Shown here: positions 44,470-54,841 of the stretch, piece after piece | Position numbering within the stretch: position 1 is the first letter of the stretch | How the letters are laid out: every line of letters begins with the position of its first letter | Source of the DNA: Sneathiella sp. HT1-7 | Lineage (GTDB): Bacteria; Pseudomonadota; Alphaproteobacteria; Sneathiellales; Sneathiellaceae | Direction: 5' to 3' | NCBI RefSeq assembly: GCF_020731145.1 | Contig: NZ_JAJFZN010000002.1 | Location: forward strand, 434,001 to 498,000 | DNA: 64,000 nucleotides | Program-made: the position numbers and the translations under genes | Notes under the pieces: generated by a model | What the model was told of the DNA's origin: nothing | The model's database searches: none | The model's input: only the letters and a program-made list of their open reading frames with translations

Positions 44470-46790
44470 AAGATATTTCTGAGAAGGCAATGGATTATCA
44501 CCGGTTGCCTAAGCCCGGAAAACTGACCATTACGCCGACAAAGCCAATGGATACTCAGACTGATCTGGCTATGGCATATTCACCGGGCGTTGCGCATCCA
44601 TGTCTTGCCATCGCGGATGATCCCGCTCAGGCCGCGGAACTAACTGCGCGCGGCAATCTCGTCGGTGTTGTCACCAATGGCACGGCAGTCCTTGGCCTTG
44701 GCGCGATTGGCCCGCTCGCCTCCAAGCCGGTGATGGAAGGGAAGGCCGTTCTTTTTAAGAAATTTGCCGGGATAGACGTCTTCGATATTGAATTGGCCGA
44801 GACAGATCCTGAAAAACTGGTTGATATTATTTCGGCGATGGAGCCGACTTTCGGCGGTATTAATCTGGAAGACATCAAGGCGCCGGAATGCTTTGTCGTT
44901 GAGAAGCTCTGCCGGGAGCGCATGAACATCCCTGTCTTTCACGATGATCAGCATGGCACGGCGATTTGTGTGGCAGCTGCCGTTTATAATGCGCTGCGCG
45001 TGGTCGAGAAAGATATTGCCGAAGTCAAGCTAACGGCCTGTGGGGCAGGGGCGGCAGCGCTTGCCTGCCTGAACCTGCTGGTCAGCCTGGGGTTGCCAAA
45101 GGAAAATATTACCGTCTGCGATATTCATGGTGTTGTTTATAAAGAGCGTACGGTCGAGATGGACCCATATAAATCTGTCTTCGCCGTGGATACGAACAAG
45201 CGAACCTTGGCAGATGCCATGCATGGCGCAGATATATTCCTCGGCTGTTCTGGTCCCGGTGCGTTGAAGCCTGAGATGGTGGAGACTATGGCCGAGAAGC
45301 CGATCATTCTGGCACTTGCCAATCCGACACCGGAAATCCTGCCCGAGGAGGCCAAGGCGGTTCGGCCGGATGCTATTATCGCGACGGGACGCTCGGATTA
45401 TCCGAACCAGGTCAATAACGTCGTTTGTTTTCCATATCTCTTTCGCGGTGCCCTTGATGTGGGCGCGACGGAAATCAATGAGGAAATGAAAATCGCCGCG
45501 GTCAAGGCCATCGCCAATCTCGCAATGGCGGAACAATCGGATATCGTCTCGAAAGCATATGGCGGCGCGCAGGCGTGTTTTGGCCCGGAATATCTTATCC
45601 CGACGCCATTTGATCCGCGTCTTTATCTGGAAGTCTCCTTCGCCGTTGCAAAGGCGGCAATGGAAAGCGGCGTTGCGACTCGCCCCATAGAAGATCTGGA
45701 GAAGTACCACCAGCATCTTTCGCATTTTGTTTATCGTACGGGTTTTGTCATGAAGCCGTTGTTCGATCGCGCGCGTCAGGAAATTATGAGCGTCGCCTAT
45801 GCGGAAGGGGAGGAAGAGCGTGTCCTTCAAGCCGCTCAGACGGTCGTCGATGAAGAGCTGGCAAGGCCTATCCTGATCGGGCGAAGCAAAGTCATTGAAT
45901 TCAGGATCGAGAAACTTGGCCTTCGTATCCGTCCCGGTGTTGATTTTGAGATTGTCGATCCTGAAGATGATCCGCGCTACCGGGAATATTGGCAGGCCTA
46001 TCACAAACTGCGGGAGCGGTTTGGGGTCGATGTGGAAACCGCAAAGGCCCGCATCCGCACCAACACGACGATCATTGGCGCGATGATGGTTCATCTTGGT
46101 CATGCGGATGCCATGATTTGCGGAACCTATGGTAAATATGATCAGCATTACCGACGCGTCTCCGATATCATTCCGTTCCGGGAAGGGGTGCGTGATGCGT
46201 CAGCGCTGCATTTGCTGATCATGCCCGATCGCACCTTGTTTTTCACCGATACACAAATCAGCCATGAACATACGGCGGAAGAGCTCGCTGAGCTGACAAT
46301 TCTCTCTGCGGAAGAAGTGCGACGATTCGGGATTGAACCCAAGGCCGCGCTCTTATCCTATTCTAACTTTGGCTCGACAGATATGCCGTCGGCACGGCGT
46401 GCGCGTAAAGCCCTTGCGATAATAGAGAAGCTGGCTCCCGAATTGGAGGTTGAGGGGGAAATGAAGGCTGATACGGCACTGATCCCTGCAATCCGTGAGG
46501 CGATTTTCCCTAATTCCCGGCTGCAGGGCGCGGCAAATCTTCTGGTTATGCCCAATCTGGATGCGGCAAATATCAGCTATAATATCGCGAAGAGCATCGG
46601 GCATGGCATAGCCGTTGGACCGATCCTGATCGGCATGTCAAAGTCCGTGCATGTGACGGCGGCGTCGATCACCGTACGCGGACTTGTAAATATGACGGCG
46701 ATTGCCGCTGTTGATGCGCAAGATCATAAGGTTGGAAAAATGATGCCCGGACCAGTCGCGAGAAGAGAACGTCTGATAGAAGAAGGTTAA
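44463..46790 (+). CDS. maeB: NADP-dependent malic enzyme fused to a phosphotransacetylase-like domain
   Basis: Decarboxylates malate to pyruvate with NADP. Start ATG 44463 ([20 protein letters not shown]) after GGGAGA; upstream in-frame codons look spurious. The 775-residue protein has the malic domain (residues 1 to about 430) with [31 protein letters not shown] and the metal loop [11 protein letters not shown]-terminal half (about 435-775) resembles phosphate acetyltransferase and is usually regulatory, sensing acetyl-CoA, rather than catalytic. This MaeB layout is common in proteobacteria. It is followed by mgtE after 2 bases. Confidence 0.94.
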   Translation: MVKDISEKAMDYHRLPKPGKLTITPTKPMDTQTDLAMAYSPGVAHPCLAIADDPAQAAELTARGNLVGVVTNGTAVLGLGAIGPLASKPVMEGKAVLFKKFAGIDVFDIELAETDPEKLVDIISAMEPTFGGINLEDIKAPECFVVEKLCRERMNIPVFHDDQHGTAICVAAAVYNALRVVEKDIAEVKLTACGAGAAALACLNLLVSLGLPKENITVCDIHGVVYKERTVEMDPYKSVFAVDTNKRTLADAMHGADIFLGCSGPGALKPEMVETMAEKPIILALANPTPEILPEEAKAVRPDAIIATGRSDYPNQVNNVVCFPYLFRGALDVGATEINEEMKIAAVKAIANLAMAEQSDIVSKAYGGAQACFGPEYLIPTPFDPRLYLEVSFAVAKAAMESGVATRPIEDLEKYHQHLSHFVYRTGFVMKPLFDRARQEIMSVAYAEGEEERVLQAAQTVVDEELARPILIGRSKVIEFRIEKLGLRIRPGVDFEIVDPEDDPRYREYWQAYHKLRERFGVDVETAKARIRTNTTIIGAMMVHLGHADAMICGTYGKYDQHYRRVSDIIPFREGVRDASALHLLIMPDRTLFFTDTQISHEHTAEELAELTILSAEEVRRFGIEPKAALLSYSNFGSTDMPSARRARKALAIIEKLAPELEVEGEMKADTALIPAIREAIFPNSRLQGAANLLVMPNLDAANISYNIAKSIGHGIAVGPILIGMSKSVHVTAASITVRGLVNMTAIAAVDAQDHKVGKMMPGPVARRERLIEEG

Positions 46791-46792
46791 TC

Positions 46793-48190
46793 ATGACCGA
46801 TGCGCAGGAACATAAAGACGACCTCCTCGATGAGGAGAACACTGCGCCTTCTTACGGTCTGAGCGATGAAATTGTTCAGGAAATACAGGGCGCCATAGAG
46901 CGCGACGACGCGTCTTTCATCCATGACAAGCTCGAGGATTGGCATTCCGCTGATATGGCGGATTTGATCGAGCAGTTGAAGCCGAAGCTGCGCCTGCCTC
47001 TGCTGAACATCATGGAAGGCCGGGTCGATCCGGATGTTTATTCCGATCTCGACGAGAATGTGCGTGAACATCTGGTCGATGATATGGAACCAGCGGAGAT
47101 TGCCGCTTTCCTCAATGAGTTGGAGCTTGACGACGCAGTTGACGTGTTGGAGAGCTTTGAGGAAGAAGAGCAGCGCGAAGTTCTGAAGGAAATCCCGGCC
47201 GATGAGCGGGGGATTCTGCAGGAAGGTCTATCCTACGGGGAGGATAGTGCCGGCCGGTTGATGCAGCGTAACCTGATTGCGGTGCCGGAATATTGGGATA
47301 TCGGCCAGACCATCGACTATATGCGTGATACCGAAGATCTACCTGAAGAATTCTACGAAATTTTTGTGGTTGATCCTCGGCATCACCCCATTGGCACTAT
47401 TCCGCTCAACCGCGCCATGCGAAGCAAGCGCCCTGTTCAAGTCCGCGACATCATGGATACGGAGCAGAAGCTTATCTCGGTCGATATGGATCAGGAAGAA
47501 GTCGCCTATTTGTTCCAGCAATATCGCCTTACCTCCGCGGCGGTTGTTAACGATGATGGTGCGCTGATCGGTGTGATTACGGTTGATGACATCGTCGATG
47601 TTATCAGCGAAGAGGCGGAGGAGGATATCCTGCGCCTCGGTGGTGTGTCCGAAGATGACCTGTTCGGCAGTGTGATGTCGACAACAAAGGCACGTTTCCT
47701 GTGGCTTTTCGTTAATTTATTGACGGCCATTGCAGCCTCCATCGCGATTGGTTTATTCGACGCAACGCTAGAGGCTATTATCGCGCTTGCCGTTCTGATG
47801 CCCATTGTTGCCAGTATGGGAGGCAATGCGGGTACCCAGACGCTGACGGTCGCAGTGCGCGCCATCGCAACGAAGGAGTTGACCGCAGCCAATATGCTCC
47901 GAATCCTGCGTAAGGAGACCATGGTGGCGTTTTTGAATGGCAGTGTTTTTGCGGTTTTGATCGGCGTGATCGCCTGGGCCTGGTTCGATAATGTGCAGAT
48001 AGGCTTGATTATTGCGCTGGCGATGATCATGAACATCCTAGTCGCCGCTGTCGCAGGGATGATCGTGCCGGTCACGCTCGACCGGATGAATATCGACCCG
48101 GCCATTGCCTCCAGCGTCTTTGTGACAACCGTGACCGATATTGTTGGCTTTGTTGCCTTTCTCGGCCTGGCGACGGTTGTCCTGCTCTAA
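46793..48190 (+). CDS. mgtE: Magnesium transporter MgtE
   Basis: A dimeric inner-membrane Mg2+ channel gated by internal Mg2+. The 465-residue protein has the acidic N-domain of alpha-helical repeats (about 20-150), a CBS pair (about 155-275) with the linker DIVDVISEEAEEDILRLGGV, and five hydrophobic helices with the pore motif VASMGGNAGTQTLTV. Many acidic residues of the N and CBS domains fit Mg2+ sensing. It is 2 bases after maeB, so cotranscribed, and convergent with the LysR gene. Confidence 0.95.
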   Translation: MTDAQEHKDDLLDEENTAPSYGLSDEIVQEIQGAIERDDASFIHDKLEDWHSADMADLIEQLKPKLRLPLLNIMEGRVDPDVYSDLDENVREHLVDDMEPAEIAAFLNELELDDAVDVLESFEEEEQREVLKEIPADERGILQEGLSYGEDSAGRLMQRNLIAVPEYWDIGQTIDYMRDTEDLPEEFYEIFVVDPRHHPIGTIPLNRAMRSKRPVQVRDIMDTEQKLISVDMDQEEVAYLFQQYRLTSAAVVNDDGALIGVITVDDIVDVISEEAEEDILRLGGVSEDDLFGSVMSTTKARFLWLFVNLLTAIAASIAIGLFDATLEAIIALAVLMPIVASMGGNAGTQTLTVAVRAIATKELTAANMLRILRKETMVAFLNGSVFAVLIGVIAWAWFDNVQIGLIIALAMIMNILVAAVAGMIVPVTLDRMNIDPAIASSVFVTTVTDIVGFVAFLGLATVVLL

Positions 48191-48197
48191 ATGTTGA

Positions 48198-49097
48198 TTA
48201 CCGCGCCCAATCGAGGTTTTTCGCTGCGGCGCGCTCTGGATGCCAGTCATGGCTGGTCGCGAACATATGAAATGAATGAACTCGATCATTCTGTTTTTCC
48301 TTTGGCCAGACCAGCCCGATCACGCGATCAATGTTGATCCCTTCCACCGGCACAAGTGTAACGCCGGGCGCGTTTAAGGTATCTGGCATCATACAGAGCC
48401 CAAGGCCTGCGCCGACATATGCAAGAGCTTTTTCATCCTGATCAGTTCTGAAAACAATATGCGGATTGACACCTGCGCTGGAGAAGGACCGGGTTACTTC
48501 GGTCTCCGCTTCGCAATGGGACCGATGCAGGAAATCCAGTCCGTCCAACTCCGTCAAGGGGATCGCGTTGCGGTTGGCGAAGGAATGGCCGCTCGGGACG
48601 GCAAGCATATATTTCCAGTTATAAAGCCGAGTAAACTGAGCGTTGCTGACTTCTTCAGGGGGCGTAGAGATCGCAAGATCGATCCGCCCTTCATCAAGCC
48701 AGCGTTGTAGCTGAACTGGCGTGCTATCCTTTATGGATATCTGAATATCCGGATGGGCTTTCCCGAAATCATTTAGTAATGCTGCTATCCGTCCCGTAGG
48801 CGCACTTCGAAGCAAGCCCAACTGCAAACGCCGGATCGGGTTTTTTCGCGTGATGTCTGATTTTGCCGCGTTACATTCATATATTATGGTGCGGGCGCGG
48901 GGGAGAAATCGGCGGCCAGCCTCGGTCAACGATATCTTCCTGGATCCGCGGTTGAAAAGCGGAGTGCCAAGTTCCGTTTCAAGCTTTTTAATTCCTGCGG
49001 ACAGTGTTGGCTGGCTCACGAAGGCGCGTTCTGCCGCGCGTGAAAAATTGCTGGTTTCGACAATGGCCAGAAAATATCTGAGCTGATAAAGATCCAT
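48198..49097 (-). CDS. LysR-family transcriptional regulator
   Basis: A 299-residue regulator with the winged helix-turn-helix at the N-terminus (MDLYQLRYFLAIVETSNFSR then AAERAFVSQPTLSAGIKKLE) and a periplasmic-binding-protein-like effector domain. It is divergent from the thioesterase at 49236, a layout in which LysR proteins usually control both genes. The ligand is unknown. Neighbouring acyl-CoA genes suggest a metabolic signal, but the sequence does not show this. Confidence 0.92.
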   Translation of the reverse strand: MDLYQLRYFLAIVETSNFSRAAERAFVSQPTLSAGIKKLETELGTPLFNRGSRKISLTEAGRRFLPRARTIIYECNAAKSDITRKNPIRRLQLGLLRSAPTGRIAALLNDFGKAHPDIQISIKDSTPVQLQRWLDEGRIDLAISTPPEEVSNAQFTRLYNWKYMLAVPSGHSFANRNAIPLTELDGLDFLHRSHCEAETEVTRSFSSAGVNPHIVFRTDQDEKALAYVGAGLGLCMMPDTLNAPGVTLVPVEGINIDRVIGLVWPKEKQNDRVHSFHMFATSHDWHPERAAAKNLDWAR

Positions 49098-49100
49098 ACT

Positions 49101-49121
49101 ATAGATAATATCAATAACTAT
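49101..49121. promoter_or_regulatory. Possible LysR-type operator
   Basis: An imperfect AT-rich dyad with ends ATAG and CTAT (49101-49104 and 49118-49121) lies 4 bases from the lysR start codon. On the thioesterase side it would be followed by a weak -35/-10 pair (TTTATC 49138-49143, TATATT 49161-49166). This is the position of autoregulatory LysR boxes, but the symmetry is weak. Confidence 0.3.
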
Positions 49122-49235
49122 GATTGAAACAAATGATTTTATCTATTGGAAGGAAACGCTTATATTGTCACCAAGCAATTGGGAAGGATTGACGGGTTAT
49201 CGCCCCGGAACGGTCCTCAAATTCGGGAATAAGGC

Positions 49236-49718
49236 ATGCAGACGGAATTCGAACCACGCAATCCGAATTATGATAGCGCTGTCCGTGATAGTTTCTCTCG
49301 GCAGCCCTATATGGCGGATATCGGTGCCCGGATTGATCTGATTGATCCGGGTGTATGTGAGCTGTCCCTAGGGTTGCGTCCGGGGCTAACGCAGCAGCAT
49401 GGTTTTTTCCATGGCGGGTTGGTGGCGGCTCTTGCTGATTCCGCTGCGGGGTATGCCTGCTATTCACTCTTTCCCGAGAACAGCACGATTCTGACGACTG
49501 AGTTCAAGGTAAACTTCCTCAATCCCTCTCAAGGGGCGCGATTGAGAGCGCGGGGGCGAGTATTGAAGACGGGCAAGACATTATTTGTGTGCCAAGCGGA
49601 TGTCTATTCGGACGGGGATAGTGGTGAAAAGCACTGCCTGACCGGTTTGTTTACGATGATGTGTCTGATGGGGAAATCGGACGCGTTGAACCTTGGCCGC
49701 GAAGTAGTATCGACATGA
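49236..49718 (+). CDS. PaaI-family hotdog thioesterase
   Basis: A 160-residue single hotdog-fold acyl-CoA thioesterase. The signature QHGFFHGGLVAALADSAAGY (residues about 53-72) holds the catalytic Asp and oxyanion glycines; FKVNFLNPSQGARLRARG follows. It is the first gene after the divergent LysR regulator and lies 88 bases before the isovaleryl-CoA dehydrogenase. The acyl chain it cleaves is not defined; a housekeeping role in clearing dead-end CoA esters of branched-chain acids is an inference from place. Confidence 0.88.
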   Translation: MQTEFEPRNPNYDSAVRDSFSRQPYMADIGARIDLIDPGVCELSLGLRPGLTQQHGFFHGGLVAALADSAAGYACYSLFPENSTILTTEFKVNFLNPSQGARLRARGRVLKTGKTLFVCQADVYSDGDSGEKHCLTGLFTMMCLMGKSDALNLGREVVST

Positions 49719-49806
49719 GTAGCATGACGCGCCATATTAGGTTTTGTCAGGCCATTTGCGTATTTTAAACCATCATTTAATCATCTTTTGAAGGTAGGGA
49801 ATAACG

Positions 49807-50979
49807 ATGTCAGCAATTCATTTTCCGGGTCTCAATTTCGGTCTTGGTGAGACGGCTGATATGATTCGCGATACGGTGTCCAACTTTGTCAGCGAAGAAC
49901 TCGCCCCGAGAGCTGCGGAAATCGATGCCACCAACGAATTCCCCATGGATATGTGGCGGAAGATGGGAGATATAGGGCTTCTCGGGATCACCGTAGACGA
50001 AGCCTATGGCGGCGCTGGTCTAGGCTATCTGGAGCATTGTGTTGCGGTCGAGGAAATCAGTCGAGCGTCAGCCTCTGTCGGGCTATCCTATGGCGCGCAC
50101 TCAAATCTCTGTGTGAACCAGATATCTCGTAACGGGACCGAGGCGCAAAAATCCAAGTATCTACCAAAACTGATCAGCGGAGAACATGTCGGCGCGCTGG
50201 CTATGAGTGAACCGGGCGCGGGCTCCGATGTGGTCTCAATGCGGCTCAGAGCAGAGAAAAAGGGTGATCGTTATATCCTGAATGGCAATAAATTCTGGAT
50301 CACTAACGGCCCTGATGCGGATGTCCTTGTCGTCTATGCGAAGACCGCGCCGGACGCGGGCCCGCGGGGCATTACGGCCTTCCTCATAGAGAAGCATTTT
50401 GCCGGGTTTTCCACGGCGCAGAAGCTCGATAAACTTGGCATGCGCGGCTCCAACACCTGTGAACTGGTGTTCGAGGATTGTGAGGTGCCGGAGGAGAATA
50501 TTCTGGGGCCGCTTAATGAAGGTGTGCGCGTATTGATGAGTGGGCTCGATTATGAACGCGTTGTCCTTTCCGCCGGACCGCTGGGCATCATGCAGGCCTG
50601 CATGGATGCGGTGATCCCATATATTCATGATCGGGAACAGTTCGGCCAGCCTATCGGGACGTTTCAACTGATGCAGGGCAAGGTTGCAGATATGTATTCG
50701 ACCATGAATGCCTGCAAGGCTTACGTCTATGCGGTTGCTAAATCGTGCGACCGGGGAGAGACGACGCGAAAGGATGCGGCCGGAGTAATTCTATATGCGG
50801 CGGAGAAAGCCACTTGGATGGCGCTGGAGGCGATCCAGGCGCTGGGCGGTAATGGCTACATTAATGATTATCCAACCGGACGGCTTTTGCGCGATGCCAA
50901 GCTCTATGAGATTGGTGCGGGCACGAGCGAAGTCCGGCGGATGTTGATCGGGCGCGAACTGTTTAACGAGACATCATAA
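49807..50979 (+). CDS. ivd: Isovaleryl-CoA dehydrogenase
   Basis: FAD enzyme oxidising isovaleryl-CoA to 3-methylcrotonyl-CoA in leucine breakdown, passing electrons to ETF. The 390-residue protein closely follows the IVD pattern: [47 protein letters not shown], and [19 protein letters not shown]. In that last block the Glu occupies the unusual catalytic position of IVD, which is moved from the helix used by other acyl-CoA dehydrogenases. At the usual place the motif reads [13 protein letters not shown], with Gly-Ala where the Glu would be. RBS GGTAGGGA. Confidence 0.95.
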   Translation: MSAIHFPGLNFGLGETADMIRDTVSNFVSEELAPRAAEIDATNEFPMDMWRKMGDIGLLGITVDEAYGGAGLGYLEHCVAVEEISRASASVGLSYGAHSNLCVNQISRNGTEAQKSKYLPKLISGEHVGALAMSEPGAGSDVVSMRLRAEKKGDRYILNGNKFWITNGPDADVLVVYAKTAPDAGPRGITAFLIEKHFAGFSTAQKLDKLGMRGSNTCELVFEDCEVPEENILGPLNEGVRVLMSGLDYERVVLSAGPLGIMQACMDAVIPYIHDREQFGQPIGTFQLMQGKVADMYSTMNACKAYVYAVAKSCDRGETTRKDAAGVILYAAEKATWMALEAIQALGGNGYINDYPTGRLLRDAKLYEIGAGTSEVRRMLIGRELFNETS

Positions 50980-51014
50980 AAATATAAAATAACCTGTTGA
51001 AAATGGAGAAGAAA

Positions 51015-52202
51015 ATGAGTGAAGATCCAATTGTCATCGTTGGTATGGCGCGGACGCCAATGGGCGGATTTCAGGGCGATCTTTCCGACGTAAAAGCCCC
51101 GGCATTGGGTGCTACGGCGATTAAGGCGGCGATGGACCGCGCTGGTGTGACCGGAACTGATGTCGACGAAGTGATCATGGGCTGTGTCCTGCCGGCGGGT
51201 CTCGGTCAGGCGCCAGCGCGTCAGGCCTCCTTCGGCGCGGGCATCCCCGACAGTGTGGGCTGTACAACCGTGAACAAGATGTGTGGCTCCGGCATGCGCG
51301 CTGCGATGTATGGTTATGACGCCCTCAAGGCAGGCAGCAACAATGTTGTTGTCGCGGGCGGGTTTGAAAGCATGACGAATGCCCCGTATATCCTGCCGAA
51401 AATGCGTACAGGACTGCGGCTCGGTCATGGCGATGTGAAGGATCATATGTTCCTCGATGGGCTTGAAGACGCTTATGAGGAAGGCCGACTGATGGGCAGC
51501 TTTGCGGAAGAAACCGCTGGCCTCTATCAGTTTACCCGCGAAGCGCAGGACTCATACGCAATTGAATCGCTGCGCCGGGCGAAACAGGCGACGGAAGATG
51601 GTACTTTTGCCGCCGAAATTACGCCGGTCACGTTCAAGACCCGAAAGGGTGATGTTACGATCGACAAAGACGAGCAGCCGCTCAAGGGCCAGCCAGATAA
51701 AATTCCAACGCTCAAACCCGCCTTCGCGAAAGATGGCACGGTCACGGCGGCAAACAGCTCCTCTATCTCAGATGGCGGCGCGGCACTGGTCCTGATGAAG
51801 GAAAGCGAGGCGAAGAGGCGTGGGTTGAAGCCCATCGCGAAATTCCTCGCCCATTCGACCCATGCCCGTAAACCTTCCGAATTCACCATGGCACCAATCG
51901 ACGCGATTCAGAAGGTGATGGACAAGGTCGGCTGGACGAAAGACGACGTTGATCTGTTCGAGATTAACGAAGCCTTCGCCGTCGTCACAATGGCGGCAAT
52001 GAAAGACCTTGGCCTTGATCATGAGAAAGTCAATGTGCATGGCGGTGCCTGCGCGCTCGGCCATCCCGTGGGTGCATCCGGTGCACGGATTGTCGTAACA
52101 CTTCTCTCTGCCCTGCAGAAATACGGCAAGACACGTGGTGTTGCCTCCCTCTGCATCGGCGGCGGGGAAGCGACGGCGATGGCACTTGAACTTGTCAATT
52201 AA
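51015..52202 (+). CDS. Acetyl-CoA C-acetyltransferase (thiolase)
   Basis: Degradative or biosynthetic thiolase interconverting acetyl-CoA and acetoacetyl-CoA. ATG 51015 (MSEDPIVIVGMARTPMGGF) follows GGAGAAGAAA; an in-frame start at 50997 is possible. The 395-residue protein has the nucleophile Cys in NKMCGSGMRA, the GHPVGASGAR histidine motif and the final CIGGGEATAM. In this cluster it would cleave the acetoacetate product after CoA activation, but a CoA-transferase is not in the window. Confidence 0.94.
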   Translation: MSEDPIVIVGMARTPMGGFQGDLSDVKAPALGATAIKAAMDRAGVTGTDVDEVIMGCVLPAGLGQAPARQASFGAGIPDSVGCTTVNKMCGSGMRAAMYGYDALKAGSNNVVVAGGFESMTNAPYILPKMRTGLRLGHGDVKDHMFLDGLEDAYEEGRLMGSFAEETAGLYQFTREAQDSYAIESLRRAKQATEDGTFAAEITPVTFKTRKGDVTIDKDEQPLKGQPDKIPTLKPAFAKDGTVTAANSSSISDGGAALVLMKESEAKRRGLKPIAKFLAHSTHARKPSEFTMAPIDAIQKVMDKVGWTKDDVDLFEINEAFAVVTMAAMKDLGLDHEKVNVHGGACALGHPVGASGARIVVTLLSALQKYGKTRGVASLCIGGGEATAMALELVN

Positions 52203-52235
52203 TCGCTGAGACCCACGCAAAATGGAGGAGGCTAG

Positions 52236-53372
52236 ATGATTTTAACCGAAGAGCAGACCATGATCCGCGACATGGCGCGTGACTTTGCGCAAAATCGTTT
52301 GGCCCCTCATTCCGTAGAATGGGAAGATGCTGCTGCCATCCCGCGTAGCGTTCTGAACGAGATGGGAGCCCTCGGCCTGATGGGCATGACGGTGCCGGAA
52401 AGCTATGGCGGGGCGGCGGCTGACTATGTCTCCTACGCGCTTGCGCTGATGGAAATTGCAGGCGGTGACGGAGCGGTTTCTACGGTGATGAGCGTTAATA
52501 ACTCACCCTGCTGTGCCGCGATTCTGCAGGAAGGAACCGAGGCGCAGAAAGAGGCTTTCCTCCCACAGCTTGCTAAGGGGGAAGAGATTGGCGCTTTCTG
52601 TCTTACCGAACCGCAGGCGGGCTCTGATGCGTCCGCGCTGAAGACCCGAGCCCGTAAGGACGGGGACCATTACGTCCTGAACGGCACCAAGCAATTCATC
52701 ACGTCGGGCAAGATTGGCGGAATTGCTCTGGTTTTTGCCGTCACGGATCCGGATGCCGGAAAGAAGGGAATTAGCTGCTTCATTGTACCGACGATCAGCG
52801 AAGGGTATCGCGTCGTCTCGGTTGAGAAAAAACTCGGTCAGAAAGCCTCCGACACCTGCCAGATCGCCTTAGATGATATACATATTCCCGCGGCGAATAT
52901 GCTCGGGCCGGAGGGGGCGGGATATCGCATTGCACTCGCCAATTTGGAAACAGGGCGCATCGGTATTGCCGCGCAGAGCGTCGGTATGGCCGGCGCGGCA
53001 CTGGCACATGCGTTGGCCTATGCAAAAGAGCGCAAGGCATTTGACAAAACAATCATCGAACATCAGGCAGTCGGCTTCCGCCTTGCGGATATGGCAACCA
53101 AGCTGGAGGTTGCACGGCAGATGGTGCTGCATGCGGCAAGCCTGAAAGACGCGGGACTGCCTTGCCTGACCGAGGCAAGCATGGCGAAACTCTTTGCGTC
53201 AGAAATGGCGGAAGAGGTCTGCTCTGGAGCGATTCAGACCCTCGGCGGCAATGGTTATATCGCCGACTATCCGGTCGAGAAAATTTACCGCGACGTCCGG
53301 GTTTGCCAGATTTATGAAGGCACATCTGATATTCAAAAGCTGGTGATTGCGCGCAACCTGGCGATGGGGTAG
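52236..53372 (+). CDS. Acyl-CoA dehydrogenase (short/branched chain type)
   Basis: A 378-residue FAD-dependent dehydrogenase, clearly distinct from the IVD two genes upstream. It has AFCLTEPQAGSDASALKT, KQFITSGKIGGIALVFAVTD and a catalytic Glu in IYEGTSDIQKLVIARN near residue 367, the standard position. Isobutyryl-, 2-methylbutyryl- or butyryl-CoA are possible substrates. The gene is 33 bases after the thiolase with a GGAGG ribosome-binding site, so it is in the same transcript. Confidence 0.92.
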   Translation: MILTEEQTMIRDMARDFAQNRLAPHSVEWEDAAAIPRSVLNEMGALGLMGMTVPESYGGAAADYVSYALALMEIAGGDGAVSTVMSVNNSPCCAAILQEGTEAQKEAFLPQLAKGEEIGAFCLTEPQAGSDASALKTRARKDGDHYVLNGTKQFITSGKIGGIALVFAVTDPDAGKKGISCFIVPTISEGYRVVSVEKKLGQKASDTCQIALDDIHIPAANMLGPEGAGYRIALANLETGRIGIAAQSVGMAGAALAHALAYAKERKAFDKTIIEHQAVGFRLADMATKLEVARQMVLHAASLKDAGLPCLTEASMAKLFASEMAEEVCSGAIQTLGGNGYIADYPVEKIYRDVRVCQIYEGTSDIQKLVIARNLAMG

Positions 53373-53384
53373 TGGTTTAAGAAT

Positions 53385-53990
53385 ATGTCTAAACCCATTG
53401 ATTTTTATTTCGATTTCTCATCCCCTTACGCTTATCTTGGCAGTTGCCTGATCGAGCCGATTGCGGCAAAGCATAGTCGTGAGGTCAATTGGCATCCCTT
53501 TATGCTCGGCGTTGCCATGCAAGGGGAGAAAACCTTCCCGCTGACGCAATATCCCCTGAAAGGGGACTATTCACGGATGGATTTTGAGCGAACCGCCCGC
53601 TATCACAAAATCCCCTTTGCCATGCCGGCGGATTTTCCGAAGTTGACCCTGGGTGCTTCCCGTGGGTTCCTTTGGATTTCGCGCGAGGATCCGGGAAAAG
53701 CCGTCGAGTTCGCGAAGAAAATCTTCGCCGCCTATTTCGTCTCGGGCAAGGATATCTCCGATATCGAGATCGTTGCCGACATTGCGGAAGAGACCAGCGT
53801 TGATCGCGCCGCCTTTATGGAAGCTGTGCAAAATGACGCGATCAAGGCGGCCTTCAAGGCCTCGGTTGAGGATACCGTGTTCAACAGGAAAGTTTTCGGC
53901 GCACCGTTTTTCATTGTTGAGGGAGAGCGCTTCTGGGGCGCGGATCGCGTGGGTCAGCTTGATGAATGGCTTGAGACAGGGGGGTGGTAA
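53385..53990 (+). CDS. DsbA-like thioredoxin-fold protein (2-hydroxychromene-2-carboxylate isomerase family)
   Basis: A 201-residue cytosolic member of the kappa-GST/HCCA isomerase branch of the DsbA superfamily. It starts KPIDFYFDFSSPYAYLGS, where the active-site CxxC of DsbA is replaced by the SSPY Ser that binds glutathione. The C-terminal GAPFFIVEGERFWGADRVGQ is the family cis-Pro region. These genes frequently sit near acyl-CoA dehydrogenases in alphaproteobacteria, but the substrate is unknown. It is 12 bases after the acyl-CoA dehydrogenase and convergent with the SDR gene. Confidence 0.88.
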   Translation: MSKPIDFYFDFSSPYAYLGSCLIEPIAAKHSREVNWHPFMLGVAMQGEKTFPLTQYPLKGDYSRMDFERTARYHKIPFAMPADFPKLTLGASRGFLWISREDPGKAVEFAKKIFAAYFVSGKDISDIEIVADIAEETSVDRAAFMEAVQNDAIKAAFKASVEDTVFNRKVFGAPFFIVEGERFWGADRVGQLDEWLETGGW

Positions 53991-54058
53991 TGAATTTGGA
54001 GACGCAAGATTTTCAGATTTCCGACCCCGCCTTTGCGGAGCCGGAAGATGTAGCGAAC

Positions 54059-54841
54059 TTAAAAGAGGAAATAGCCGCCGTCGATCAGCATGGTATCGCC
54101 CGTGTGGTAGGCGCTGGCGTCCGACATCAGATAAACGCCCATGCCGCCAAAATCTTCGGGCTGGCCCCAACGCTTGGCCGGGATGCGCGGTTTAACGGCA
54201 TCGGAGAATTTCTGCCAGGCGATGGCATTTTCCGTCATCGCGGTTTCGATCCAGCCGGGCAGGATCGCGTTTGCAGTGATGCCCTTGCCGGCGAATTCCA
54301 CAGCAAGTGCGCGGATCATGGAGATGACGCCGCCTTTTGTCGCCGCGTAATGCTCGTTTCGTGCAGCGCCAGAAATGGCAGCGAGACTGGCTGTGCCGAT
54401 GAGGCGTCCGCCCGGATCCCCATTCTCGGCGCGCTCCACCATATGTCTCGTCGCGGCTTGGAACGTATAAAAGACGCCATCGAGATTGATATCGAGGATG
54501 CGATGCCATTCTTCGTCGTCGATATCCAGGAAGGATTTCTTGCCCGAGCTTACGCCCGCATTCGCAAAGCAGCCGTCAACACGGCCAAATTGCGACAGCG
54601 TCTCGGCAAAGCAGCCCTTGACCTCATCTTCTTTCGCAACATTACAGATGAGAGAGGAAACCTTCGTACCGTGAGCTTTGAGGCTTTCAACGGCGGCGGC
54701 ATTCTTGGTTTCGTTTGTACCCCAGATGCAGATGTCGCCACCTGCTTGCGCAATGGCGTCCGCCATGCCAAGGCCAATGCCTCCGTTTCCGCCAGTGATG
54801 AGGGCGACCTTACCTGTCAGATCAAATGGATTATAGGCCAT
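54059..54841 (-). CDS. Short-chain dehydrogenase/reductase
   Basis: A 260-residue classical SDR with NAD(P) motif TGGNGGIGLGMADAI (residues 16-30), NAG at CFANAGVSSG, and catalytic Ser and YAATK in ASLAAISGAARNEHYAATKG. The ACGGxxIP-type exit IETAMTENAIAWQKF is typical of oxidoreductases acting on hydroxyl groups. It is the only minus-strand gene inside the leucine-catabolic cluster. The sequence suggests a hydroxyacyl-CoA or alcohol dehydrogenase, but nothing fixes the substrate. A long open frame antisense to it (53984-54928) is a shadow. Confidence 0.9.
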   Translation of the reverse strand: MAYNPFDLTGKVALITGGNGGIGLGMADAIAQAGGDICIWGTNETKNAAAVESLKAHGTKVSSLICNVAKEDEVKGCFAETLSQFGRVDGCFANAGVSSGKKSFLDIDDEEWHRILDINLDGVFYTFQAATRHMVERAENGDPGGRLIGTASLAAISGAARNEHYAATKGGVISMIRALAVEFAGKGITANAILPGWIETAMTENAIAWQKFSDAVKPRIPAKRWGQPEDFGGMGVYLMSDASAYHTGDTMLIDGGYFLF

